Source: UBA1930 sp943371535
Lineage (GTDB): Bacteria > Bacteroidota > Bacteroidia > Chitinophagales > Chitinophagaceae
Direction of reading: 5' to 3'
NCBI GenBank assembly: GCA_943371535.1
Contig: CALRVE020000003.1
Coordinates: forward strand, 62,001-126,000
Length of the DNA stretch: 64,000 nucleotides
Of this stretch, positions 1-8,509 are shown one piece after another. Within the stretch, counting starts at the first letter, position 1, and each line of letters opens with the position of its first letter. The notes below the pieces were generated by a model, which saw nothing but the letters and a program-made list of their open reading frames with translations, searched no databases and was not told the origin of the DNA. The position numbers were made by a program, and so were the translations under genes.

Positions 1-66
1 AATTGGAGCAAGAAATCTTTGCAACCAGCTGGCATTATTGGTGAAGTTAAAATAAGCAGTTACTAA
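1..66 (+). CDS. C-terminal end of a glycoside hydrolase (partial)
   Basis: Only the last 21 codons and a TAA stop lie in the window. The visible tail contains LQPAGIIGEVKI, which resembles the 'PSGLLGPV' ending common in GH106 and GH2-like rhamnosidases and galactosidases of Bacteroidota. With pectin and rhamnose genes following, an alpha-L-rhamnosidase is an attractive guess, but this rests on a dozen residues. The pectinesterase begins 18 bases later on the same strand, so the two may be co-transcribed. Confidence 0.5.
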   Translation, partial: NWSKKSLQPAGIIGEVKISSY

Positions 67-84
67 AATTTAAAATCTAGTTAG

Positions 85-1152
85 ATGAATAGAATTTTTA
101 CAGTACAAGAGTGTCCTGCAATAAGCAGGATTTTCAACTACGCCACTACAGTTGAACAAAGAACTTCCGTTTGTCCCATAATATTTATTTTCATTGTTTG
201 CTTGCAAACAATAACAGCAAATTTGTTTGCCCAATCGGCTGCAACTTATCCTGTAACCATTACAGTGGCAAAAGATGGAACTGGTAACTACCAAAATATT
301 CAAGATGCAATCAATGCATTAAGGGCATATTCTCCAACACATAATACTATTTATATTAAAAACGGTTTGTATAAAGAAAAAGTCACCATTCCGGCTTGGG
401 TAACCAATCTTTCTATTAAAGGAGAAAGTAAAGACAGTACCATTCTTACCAACTCAGATTACTCAGGTAAGTTCTTGTTTGCAGATACCATTAATAATAA
501 ACAAAAACATAGCACCTTCACTTCATATACTTTGTACGTGCAAGGAAATGATATTGATATAGAAAATATGACTATTCAAAATGAGGCTGGCAAAGTTGGA
601 CAAGCAGTTGCATTACATGTTGATGGCGATAGATTTATTTTAAGAAACTGCAACTTACTTGGCAATCAAGATACCCTCTTAACTGCCAATGACAGTGCAA
701 GACAATACTTTGAAAATTGCTTTATTGAAGGTACTACCGATTTTATTTTTGGCAACGCTACTGCTGTGTTCAACCAATGTATTATTCATAGTTTAAGCAA
801 TTCATACATTACAGCAGCATCTACCATGCCTCATCAAAAATTTGGATATGTATTTATGAACTGTCAACTCACTGCAAACGAGAAAACAGATAAAGTGTAT
901 TTAGGTCGCCCATGGAGAGCTTTTGCTAAAACTGTTTTTTTGAATTGTAATTTAGGTAAACATATTCGTGTTGAAGGTTGGCATAATTGGGGTAATAAAG
1001 ACAATGAAGCTACTGCTTTTTATGCCGAGTATAATAATGTTGGTGAAGGAGCAACTACTGAAAACAGAGTTGCATGGAGTAAACAATTAAGCAACAAACA
1101 ATCCAAAAAATATACTTTGAAAAATATTTTTTCTGGTTGGCAACCAAGGTAG
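85..1152 (+). CDS. Pectinesterase (pectin methylesterase), secreted
   Basis: A 355-residue protein of the right-handed beta-helix pectinesterase family (CE8), which removes methyl esters from homogalacturonan. All five family motifs are visible in order: NGLYKEK, VGQAVAL, GNQDTLL, TDFIFGNA (catalytic Asp) and YLGRPW. A hydrophobic export segment ending NLFAQS lies at about residues 31-51, behind an unusually long N-region of about 30 residues. That N-region overlaps DNA starting with an 11-base match to a dispersed repeat of this genome (103-113), so the 5' end may have been remodelled. No later ATG exists before the signal sequence, so ATG at 85 is kept. The neighbours (DUF5703 hydrolase, esterase, rhamnose genes) support a role in pectin breakdown in the periplasm or outside the cell. 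Confidence 0.92.
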   Translation: MNRIFTVQECPAISRIFNYATTVEQRTSVCPIIFIFIVCLQTITANLFAQSAATYPVTITVAKDGTGNYQNIQDAINALRAYSPTHNTIYIKNGLYKEKVTIPAWVTNLSIKGESKDSTILTNSDYSGKFLFADTINNKQKHSTFTSYTLYVQGNDIDIENMTIQNEAGKVGQAVALHVDGDRFILRNCNLLGNQDTLLTANDSARQYFENCFIEGTTDFIFGNATAVFNQCIIHSLSNSYITAASTMPHQKFGYVFMNCQLTANEKTDKVYLGRPWRAFAKTVFLNCNLGKHIRVEGWHNWGNKDNEATAFYAEYNNVGEGATTENRVAWSKQLSNKQSKKYTLKNIFSGWQPR

Positions 1153-1181
1153 TTTTTTGGGTAACCAGCTGTAGAATAAAT

Positions 1182-1207
1182 ATGATGCTGTAGTTGCGTC
1201 GCACACT
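1182..1207 (-). repeat. Dispersed GAGTGCGACGC repeat, copy 1
   Basis: Read on the minus strand this is AGTGTGCGACGCAACTACAG followed by CATCAT. It aligns with copies at 3633, 36707 and 47307. It sits in the 150-base convergent spacer between the pectinesterase and the DUF5703 gene. Confidence 0.6.
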
Positions 1208-1302
1208 GCAACTGTAGAATATCCATTTAGCTTTTACCTAAGCGTAGTTTTGGCTCACAGATTTACACGGATTGGCACAGATTTGTTTAGTGGGTATTTT
1301 AT

Positions 1303-3687
1303 TTAGTGCTTTAATAAATTCAACACATCTTTCTCTCTTTCTTTTGGTAACACTACTAGTTTTTCTATTTTGCCATTTTTATAAATTACCTCCACTGTTG
1401 TTTTAAAAGGGGCATGTAATTTAAAATGTACATTCCAATCTTTTGGCCATGCAGGAAAGAGCAAGATTTTTTTACCATCAGTTTGTAGCAACATTTCTTG
1501 TAATCCAATCATGGCACTACCACCATGATTATGGTCTGGTGTCCAATCAAAACCTGGTCCCCAAAAAGCAGGAAACCTTTGTTTCCCATTGGCTAGTTTA
1601 AGCAGCGTTAATCTTTTTGCTTCCTCTGTTAAACCCAATCTTGCAGCAAAAATATTGTCTTGTTTCCAACCTATATGACTCCTGAATTTTACAGCCAATG
1701 TATCGTACCAATACGTATTAATAGCAGTATCTAATCCTGCTTTTGTTAATCCAAAAATTCCATAAGGAAAAACAGGATATAGTTGTGGCGTTTCAGTATT
1801 ATTTACACGTTCCCAATTTTGTGCAGGTGCAATAGTTGTTTTACCATTGAAATTGCTGTAACTAATGGGTGGTATTTTTTGTAGCAATTGTTGAAAGTAA
1901 ATTTTTTCATTCTTGTTTAAATGAGCCGACTGTAACAGTGCATTGGTAACAGTTTGTAAAGCAGCAATGGTAGATGTTGCATTCGTAGCTTTTTTAAACG
2001 TTTCTGCAGCAGAACCTGGAAATAAAACCAAATGTCTATTGCTGTCTAAAATTGGCATCCCTCTTTTCTTTGCTTCATATTCATAATGTTTATCAAAGAA
2101 TGTTAAGCAACTTTTTATTAATGGAATGTATTCTGTAATGTTCATGCCATTGTATTTTTCTGCTTCCAAAATCATGAGGCAAAACTCTAAAACTGTATCC
2201 CATTCATACTCTAGCCATTTATTGTATTCAACACCTTTGTCGGCACTGTCAGGGCGTTTGTAGCCATATTCGGCAGGATTGGGTAAACCAAAATTTTCTA
2301 ACTGTTCTGTAAAGCAAGCTCCGTCATGATTCCAGTAAACCTTAGTTCTTAGTTCTGCATTGTGCAATAAGCTTTTATAAAAATTAAACTGTGGTTTCAT
2401 TAAATCAGCATCACCTGTTTTAAGCATTGGCCAATACACCAAACGTTGGTTTTGTGCTGTAAAAGTGCCGCCTCCCCAATTTCTATGATCTGGTGTGGCA
2501 TGTATAGAAGTATCAGTATAAACTGGATCAACCGTAAACAAGCCACCATTAAATTTGGTGGGATATTTTCCTCTGGCATTGCAACCAAGTAGATAACGAA
2601 AAAGTTGATAATTCTTACTAGCTTCTTCAATTGGTCGCCAAATAGTATCATACAGTTTTGTATCAGCAATATGAATAAAACTTTTGCTCCAATAGTGATG
2701 CCACCATTTTTTTGTTGAAGCATGTTGTTGCTGAGAATAGCTGAATTGCTTTATTTGTTTTTCAATTTTTTGTAGCCACTGCTGACTATTTTTAATTGGT
2801 TGGCTGTTTAAATAAACTGAAATATGATGTGTTGTATTGGGCTTGATTGATTTTAATGTCCAGCCCTTGCAATCTGTGTCGACATACTTGCTTTCATAAG
2901 TGTTTATAGCTTGCATATTGCTACCAAACATCATTCCACCAGAAAGTAAGTTTCTTAAAGGATTGTATAAACTATTTTTTACTTTTTCTAAACCTTGTTG
3001 TTGCACAGCATAATCAAAAACAGAGCTGTCTTTATTTTGATGATAAAATACAACTGCATTTTTATGAAATGCTATGCTGTCTTTAGGTGTAATAATTTTT
3101 ACATGTTTTGCCCACTTCCAGCTATTGGCATTATTGGCTTTGCCTGTTAAAACTCGGTCTTTATAACGCCAGCTTTCATAAGCTGCAGTAGCATTAATTG
3201 TTTGATTACTTTGTACATCAATATGCACAATAGGATTAAAAGCATCGACCCAAATATTTACTGATGCTGAAAGTTTTTCATTGCCTCCTTGAATATAGAT
3301 ATAACCATCCTGTAGAATAAGTTCTTGCTTAAATTTTTTTCCTGCAAAAGGATTAGGACTTAAATCTATTTTAATTCTCCCTGCTTTTAGTGCAGTATTG
3401 TTTTCATCGAACCAGCCACTTTGTTGAATGTACAAATAAATGCTTCCATTTTCTACCCAAACATTGGTGCCAATATCTCCACCACCACAAGGCATTGATG
3501 CAGCAGCATTGTTGCTTTGGGTTGTCCAAGCAACATTGTATTGATTGATGTTATTTTGGGCAAGTGAAGTTTCACATAAAGCAATAAAGGTTACCAAGCA
3601 TACAAAGTATCTTGCTGAATATAGATTCAACCGTACAAGAGTGCGACGCAACCGCAGATGAATATTTGTTCCTAATGCTGGTAACAT
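1303..3687 (-). CDS. DUF5703-type glycoside hydrolase (GH95-like), secreted
   Basis: A protein of about 794 residues. The mature N-terminus (YNVAWTTQSNNAAASMPCGG, then GDIGTNVWV) matches the start of the DUF5703 N-terminal beta domain. The rest looks like an (alpha/alpha)6 catalytic region of the GH95/GH65 type, with a C-terminal small beta domain. The substrate cannot be read from the sequence; pectic side chains are likely from context. The frame is open to 3789, overlapping the esterase gene upstream, but I prefer ATG at 3687: it gives a basic N-region and the signal segment YFVCLVTFIALCETSLAQ. Even this N-region is encoded by a copy of the dispersed repeat (3633-3660), so the exact start is uncertain. 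It probably follows the esterase gene in one leftward operon. Confidence 0.8.
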   Translation of the reverse strand: MLPALGTNIHLRLRRTLVRLNLYSARYFVCLVTFIALCETSLAQNNINQYNVAWTTQSNNAAASMPCGGGDIGTNVWVENGSIYLYIQQSGWFDENNTALKAGRIKIDLSPNPFAGKKFKQELILQDGYIYIQGGNEKLSASVNIWVDAFNPIVHIDVQSNQTINATAAYESWRYKDRVLTGKANNANSWKWAKHVKIITPKDSIAFHKNAVVFYHQNKDSSVFDYAVQQQGLEKVKNSLYNPLRNLLSGGMMFGSNMQAINTYESKYVDTDCKGWTLKSIKPNTTHHISVYLNSQPIKNSQQWLQKIEKQIKQFSYSQQQHASTKKWWHHYWSKSFIHIADTKLYDTIWRPIEEASKNYQLFRYLLGCNARGKYPTKFNGGLFTVDPVYTDTSIHATPDHRNWGGGTFTAQNQRLVYWPMLKTGDADLMKPQFNFYKSLLHNAELRTKVYWNHDGACFTEQLENFGLPNPAEYGYKRPDSADKGVEYNKWLEYEWDTVLEFCLMILEAEKYNGMNITEYIPLIKSCLTFFDKHYEYEAKKRGMPILDSNRHLVLFPGSAAETFKKATNATSTIAALQTVTNALLQSAHLNKNEKIYFQQLLQKIPPISYSNFNGKTTIAPAQNWERVNNTETPQLYPVFPYGIFGLTKAGLDTAINTYWYDTLAVKFRSHIGWKQDNIFAARLGLTEEAKRLTLLKLANGKQRFPAFWGPGFDWTPDHNHGGSAMIGLQEMLLQTDGKKILLFPAWPKDWNVHFKLHAPFKTTVEVIYKNGKIEKLVVLPKEREKDVLNLLKH
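3633..3660 (+). repeat. Dispersed GAGTGCGACGC repeat, copy 2 (inside a signal-peptide region)
   Basis: GTACAAGAGTGCGACGCAAC followed by CGCAGATG. This copy is antisense to, and therefore encodes, the arginine-rich residues just before the signal peptide of the DUF5703 protein. Immediately upstream of that gene's ATG the minus strand carries CTAAGACACAGAAGCACAGA, a filler sequence of a kind common in Bacteroidota spacers. Confidence 0.65.
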
Positions 3688-3730
3688 AAAAATTATTTGT
3701 TCTGTGCTTCTGTGTCTTAGTGGCAAAAAA

Positions 3731-5164
3731 TTACCAGTCATCTGTTCTAAAACTGCTGGCAGGAAATCCCTCTGTATTAAATAATTCACCTACTACAAAA
3801 TCTTTAAAAGCATAACGTACAGCAACAGGCTTATCAATTTCTGGTGATGATACCAATACTTTACCTTGATTGATAACAGCACGGGCAGGACGAAAAACTT
3901 TATTGGCTCCTGCAATTTCAAAATTGGTGAGTGGTTTGCCAAATGACGTAAGTCCGTTAACAGCATTACTAAATTTAATTGTAGCAACATTTCCATTAAT
4001 AATTAATGAATCAAATAATGGACTTGAATGCCCAAAGCCTTTAATACCGTATGTTTTAGCCAATGCCATATATGCCAACCTTTGACTACCAATTTCTTTA
4101 TTGGCTGGATGTATATTAAATTCTTCGCCAATATCCATTAATACAGCCATGCCACTATTAGACATTTTTGCCAATGCTTTACGTTGAGCATCTCTTAAAT
4201 AAGCACTATTGAATTTAGGTGTTGAATCTGTTGAATAATTGGTATAGTTGTATGGAGCAATTTGTGCAAAGTAAAAAGGTAAACTGTCGTTACTACTTTT
4301 GCTTCTAAGCATTTGTACAAAAGCAGGAAAAAGTGTTTCGTATTGTTTAGCTCTGCTATTATTGGTTTCACCTTGATACCAAATACAACCCTTTACTGTA
4401 AAGCCTAAAAAAGGATGTAACATGCCGTTGTACAGTGTTGTGGGTGTATTATTATTTATTTTTTTGCCATCATCTGTTTTTGCAGGAAGTTGAATATTGG
4501 CAAATGCAGCTAAAGAAGCTTCATCCATAAAAGCTTCAACAGGCGAACCTCCATAACTAATATTTATTAAGCCAATAGGTACTTTTAATTTGGCTTGTAA
4601 TATTCTTCCAAAATAATAAGCTGTTGCACTAAAATTGCTTACAGATTCTGGCTCTGCAGATTTCCAAAACTGTTGTTTACAAGTATCTTGAGGTAAACGT
4701 TGTACTGAACGGGGAATAGTAAAAAATCTAATGTTATCGTTAGTAGAATTAAATATTGCTTCATTAGAACCTGCAATGGGTTGATCTCTAAACCCTTTCA
4801 TAGGCATTTCCATATTGCTTTGACCACTGCATAACCATACTTCTCCAATTAACACATTTTTTAAGGTAATTGGCTCTCCATCTGAAATTGTTATTTCATA
4901 CGGTCCACCAGCAACTGGTGTTTCAATATTTATTTTCCATTTGCCTTTGTCATCAGCAATAACAGTATATTTTTTTTTATTCCACGATGTACTGATGGTT
5001 ACTTTAAGTTGAGCTTTTGTCCAACCCCAAATCAATGGTTGAGCTTGTTGTTGCAGCACCATATTATTGGCAATGAAGTAAGGTAACTTAACTGTAGCCT
5101 GTGTTTCAGCAGAGAAAAATGCCATAATTAGCATGCTGTAAAAGAGAACTCTTAATTGATACAT
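3731..5164 (-). CDS. Sialate O-acetylesterase-family carbohydrate esterase, secreted
   Basis: A 477-residue SGNH-type hydrolase. The N-terminus has a signal peptide (hydrophobic segment to about residue 23, MAFFSAETQA). The nucleophile block GEVWLCSGQSNMEMPMKG is typical of the sialate O-acetylesterase domain, IWYQGETN is the oxyanion block, and DIGEEFNIHPANK carries the Asp/His pair. Bacteroidota enzymes of this family often remove acetyl groups from pectin or xylan rather than from sialic acid, and the pectinesterase and rhamnose genes nearby point to acetylated pectin. Its 3' end lies within 50 bases of the preferred DUF5703 start, so the two likely share a transcript. Confidence 0.85.
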   Translation of the reverse strand: MYQLRVLFYSMLIMAFFSAETQATVKLPYFIANNMVLQQQAQPLIWGWTKAQLKVTISTSWNKKKYTVIADDKGKWKINIETPVAGGPYEITISDGEPITLKNVLIGEVWLCSGQSNMEMPMKGFRDQPIAGSNEAIFNSTNDNIRFFTIPRSVQRLPQDTCKQQFWKSAEPESVSNFSATAYYFGRILQAKLKVPIGLINISYGGSPVEAFMDEASLAAFANIQLPAKTDDGKKINNNTPTTLYNGMLHPFLGFTVKGCIWYQGETNNSRAKQYETLFPAFVQMLRSKSSNDSLPFYFAQIAPYNYTNYSTDSTPKFNSAYLRDAQRKALAKMSNSGMAVLMDIGEEFNIHPANKEIGSQRLAYMALAKTYGIKGFGHSSPLFDSLIINGNVATIKFSNAVNGLTSFGKPLTNFEIAGANKVFRPARAVINQGKVLVSSPEIDKPVAVRYAFKDFVVGELFNTEGFPASSFRTDDW

Positions 5165-5264
5165 GGTTTAGTTATAATTTAGATGCCTGTAAAGTAATAA
5201 AACCTAATTGTATAATTTAGCTAAATGTTCAATTATTTCTTTAACAACTAACGATTCTAATATT

Positions 5265-6173
5265 ATGGTAGAGAAAGATAAACAAGGCTCACACAAAAAT
5301 ATTTGGTATGGCTTGGGAAGGCAAAGAATTGAAATTCCTAAAAGTGTACTCAAGAGTAAAATTTTTAATAATGTATTATTAAAGGGTTTATATTTATGTA
5401 GTTTAGGATATTATCCTAAAGCAAAAGGACATTTCACTTATCGAAAAAATGGCTTGCCAGAAAACTTTTTATTCTATTGTGTTGATGGGCATGGTTGGTA
5501 TAAAATTAATGGGGAAAAGTATGAAGTGGGGCCCAATGAATTTTTTATTTTACCGCAAAATGTAGAACATTCATATGGTAGTTCTGAGAGTCATCCATGG
5601 AGCATTTATTGGGTTCATTTTGGAGGAGAGTCTTTAGCCAAACTCAATGCTACAGACTCGGTAAAAAAACATTTCAAACCTTTTTATATTAAAGACAATG
5701 GCGATATTGTTCACTTGTTTACCAGAATTTTTCAGTCGTTAGAAGGAGGTTACAGTACCGATAATTTAACTTTCATCAACATGTGTTTATATCATTTTAT
5801 TTCATTGTTTATATACAATGCAAAATATTATGCAGTAAATTCTAAAGAAAAATCTGATTGGATAGATGAGGCTGTAGCTTTTATGCAAGCTCATATTAAT
5901 ACCAATATTACGTTGGACGAATTGTGTAAACATTGTAATTATTCAACTTCACGTTTTTCTAGTTTATTCAAACAAAAAACAGGATATGCTCCAATAGATT
6001 ATTTCATACAAATGAAGATGCAGAAAGCAACTCAGCAACTCGATTTTTCAAATAGGTCTATAAAAGATATTGCTATAACAATGGGCTTCGATGATCCTTA
6101 TTATTTTTCCAAACGTTTTAAGAAAGTTATTGGTGTATCGCCACAGAAATATAGATTATTAAAGAAAGAATAA
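5265..6173 (+). CDS. AraC-family transcriptional regulator
   Basis: A 302-residue protein with an N-terminal cupin-type sugar-binding domain (about residues 30-170, including NVEHSYGSSESHPWSIYWVHF) and a C-terminal double helix-turn-helix (about 205-300, ending FSKRFKKVIGVSPQKYR). The reading frame opens at a TTG at 5208, but the ATG at 5265 gives a normal N-terminus and is preferred. It is divergent from the esterase/DUF5703 genes and convergent with the GntR gene, with a 4-base gap. Its location suggests that it controls the pectin or rhamnose genes; the ligand is unknown. Confidence 0.88.
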   Translation: MVEKDKQGSHKNIWYGLGRQRIEIPKSVLKSKIFNNVLLKGLYLCSLGYYPKAKGHFTYRKNGLPENFLFYCVDGHGWYKINGEKYEVGPNEFFILPQNVEHSYGSSESHPWSIYWVHFGGESLAKLNATDSVKKHFKPFYIKDNGDIVHLFTRIFQSLEGGYSTDNLTFINMCLYHFISLFIYNAKYYAVNSKEKSDWIDEAVAFMQAHINTNITLDELCKHCNYSTSRFSSLFKQKTGYAPIDYFIQMKMQKATQQLDFSNRSIKDIAITMGFDDPYYFSKRFKKVIGVSPQKYRLLKKE

Positions 6174-6177
6174 GTGT

Positions 6178-7209
6178 TTATAAAGATGATCTAAGCGTTA
6201 GATAAAATGGTATTTCTATATGTTCGGTTGAGTTATTTAAAATTAACTCAGCCGTTTTTTTACCCATCATTTCAAAATCGCTTGATATAGTTGTAATGCC
6301 ATTTAAAATTATTTTTTTTAAAGGGGTTTCATTATAAGAAATTACGCCAACATGCTTGCCCACCTTCATTTTTGTAGATAATATTTTCTCAATTAATATC
6401 ACCAAATCATCTTCCATTAAATTAATATATACTTCCCCTTCTTTAATAGGTTCATTGCTAATATGATGTACTATTTTATAATTAAAAGCATATTGATTAC
6501 AAAATCTTTTAAATCCTTTGAGTATTTCTTGTGGGTGATAAGTATTGCTAGGAAAAATTATTTTTAAGGTATGGTATTTAGATAATTGCGGCAGTGATTT
6601 TTCTAAAACTACATACAAATCTTGCTCAAAATTTTCATATACAGCAGCATAATTTCCTGTAACGTTAGCTACTAATTTATCTAAAATAATCAACTTGTCT
6701 TTAGGTAGGGTATTAATAATTTCAGCAGCATTTTCGCCGCCTTCAATAAAATGAGGAATGATCACGTAATGTGTATAATCGTTTTTTCTATCTTGTATTA
6801 ATCGTTTAAAAAAATCAAAATCATTGTTATAAATATAGAAATCAATCAAAGCTAAATCTCCAATAGAAGCTACGAATGAATCGTATATGATTTTTTTATG
6901 TGGACTTAGTTTATTGAACAATAAAAAAATCTTCAATTGCTTTTTCACACTGGTATTTTTCACAAAATACCCTTTACCTGGAACAGAACCTAGAATGCCA
7001 ATTTTTTTTAAATGCTTATAACTTTTTTCAGCAGTATCTCTGGCAATTTCAAACTCAAAACTTAATTCATTAATAGATGGTAACAATTCATCTTTTTTCA
7101 ATTTGCCATCGGCAATTGCTTTTATAATTGAATTGGCTAACTGAATGTATTTAGGCGTTGCCGAATAAAAATCTATGGCTAAATGTTTTGAAATGGTATT
7201 TTTTTTCAT
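6178..7209 (-). CDS. GntR-type regulator with sugar-binding-like C-terminal domain
   Basis: A 343-residue protein. Residues of about 12-75 form a winged helix of the GntR class (ATPKYIQLANSIIKAIADGK ... IGILGSVPGKGYFV). The remaining 260 residues resemble a LacI/periplasmic-binding-type ligand domain, with strands such as LKIFLLFN and HVGVISYNETP. The frame extends upstream to 7299, but the ATG at 7209 starts directly before the winged helix and is preferred. The gene is divergent from rhaT, with about 175 bases between them, so it is the best candidate for the local regulator of rhamnose genes. I could not identify its operator with confidence. Confidence 0.85.
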   Translation of the reverse strand: MKKNTISKHLAIDFYSATPKYIQLANSIIKAIADGKLKKDELLPSINELSFEFEIARDTAEKSYKHLKKIGILGSVPGKGYFVKNTSVKKQLKIFLLFNKLSPHKKIIYDSFVASIGDLALIDFYIYNNDFDFFKRLIQDRKNDYTHYVIIPHFIEGGENAAEIINTLPKDKLIILDKLVANVTGNYAAVYENFEQDLYVVLEKSLPQLSKYHTLKIIFPSNTYHPQEILKGFKRFCNQYAFNYKIVHHISNEPIKEGEVYINLMEDDLVILIEKILSTKMKVGKHVGVISYNETPLKKIILNGITTISSDFEMMGKKTAELILNNSTEHIEIPFYLTLRSSL

Positions 7210-7384
7210 GCAGCAAATCTTATTAAAGTAGCTGTTCAATATTACGTACTGTTCAAACTTAACAAATTTTACATGAATACAAGTGAAGAAAACCTGCATG
7301 ATGGTACATGACAGGTAATCTTACTTAAATAATACTTTTACATTAGTTTATTGATTGACTTAGCCATACGAAAATTATTTTACC

Positions 7385-8467
7385 ATGAGTGTTATTCTAG
7401 GAGTATTATTCCATTTTATTGGAGGATTTGCATCGGGAAGTTTTTATATGCCTTATAAAAAGGTAAAAGGCTGGAGTTGGGAAAGTTTTTGGATTATTGG
7501 TGGACTTTTTTCTTGGTTAATAGCACCGCCCATTGCAGCTTATTTAACCATTCCAAATTTTATGCAAATTATTCAGGCAGAAAATTCATCTGTTCTTGCG
7601 TCAACTTTTACAATGGGTTTGTTGTGGGGCATTGGTGGTTTAACCTATGGCTTAGGAGTACGTTATTTGGGCGTTTCATTAGGCAGCTCTATTATATTAG
7701 GATTGTGTTCTTTGTTTGGAGCATTGGTGCCTTCCTTTTATTATCAAATTAATCCAACAGAGGGGAAAGACACTTTTCATACGCTTACACATACCACTTG
7801 GGGACTTACTGTAATTGCAGGATTACTGGTTTGCATCATTGGAATTGTTATTTGTGGTAAAGCCGGTGGAATGAAAGATAAAGATCTAGGCAGTACTGGT
7901 ACAGATGCATCGGGCAGTGAATTTAAAATTGCAAAAGGGTTAGTACTTGCAATTGTATCAGGAGTTCTAAGTGCCTGTTTTAGTTTTGGTATAGAAGCTG
8001 GGTCAAGCATGGGCGATACAGCTAATCAATTATGGAAATCTGCAAATCCTGCTGAAACTGGCGATTTCTTATTTAAAAACAATGTAATTTTTGTAGTAAT
8101 ACTTTGGGGCGGATTAACCACCAATTTTATTTGGTGTATGATACTAAATTTTAGAAATAAAACTTTTGCTGATTATACCAATCAACAATCACCCTTACTT
8201 AAAAATTATCTTCTTTGTGCATTAGGTGGCACCATGTGGTTCTTGCAATTCTTCTTTTATGGCATGGGAGAAAGTAAAATGGGCAATGGAGCAAGTTCAT
8301 GGATTTTGCACATGTCGTTCATTATACTTGTTGCCAATGTTTGGGGCATTGTTTTAAAAGAATGGAAAGGCGTAAGCAAAAAAACCACTACAACAATAAC
8401 TATTGGTATTGCAACAATAATTCTATCAATATTATTGGTTGGTTATGGTAATTCTTTAAAGCCATAA
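7385..8467 (+). CDS. rhaT: L-rhamnose/proton symporter
   Basis: A 360-residue inner-membrane protein of the RhaT family with about ten hydrophobic segments. The N-terminal LGVLFHFIGGFASGSFYMP and YKKVKGWSWESFWI closely match the family, as does GLTYGLGVRYLGVSLGSS further on. It should import L-rhamnose into the cytoplasm. It is the first gene of the rightward rhamnose cluster; the aldolase gene starts 42 bases downstream. Confidence 0.93.
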   Translation: MSVILGVLFHFIGGFASGSFYMPYKKVKGWSWESFWIIGGLFSWLIAPPIAAYLTIPNFMQIIQAENSSVLASTFTMGLLWGIGGLTYGLGVRYLGVSLGSSIILGLCSLFGALVPSFYYQINPTEGKDTFHTLTHTTWGLTVIAGLLVCIIGIVICGKAGGMKDKDLGSTGTDASGSEFKIAKGLVLAIVSGVLSACFSFGIEAGSSMGDTANQLWKSANPAETGDFLFKNNVIFVVILWGGLTTNFIWCMILNFRNKTFADYTNQQSPLLKNYLLCALGGTMWFLQFFFYGMGESKMGNGASSWILHMSFIILVANVWGIVLKEWKGVSKKTTTTITIGIATIILSILLVGYGNSLKP

Positions 8468-8509
8468 AAGCAACAATAGAATGCAAAATAAAGAATATAA
8501 AATACATAT

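Noticed and set aside
2400..2723. 107-residue minus-strand frame within the DUF5703 gene
   Set aside because: Alternative frame of a conserved coding region, low-complexity translation, no start context.
3688..3789. Longest possible start of the DUF5703 protein
   Set aside because: It overlaps the esterase gene and places about 34 unrelated residues before an already long N-region; the internal ATG at 3687 fits a signal peptide better.
7210..7384. A GntR operator in the GntR-rhaT spacer
   Set aside because: Only weak palindromes around GGTACATGACA; not convincing enough to call a site.
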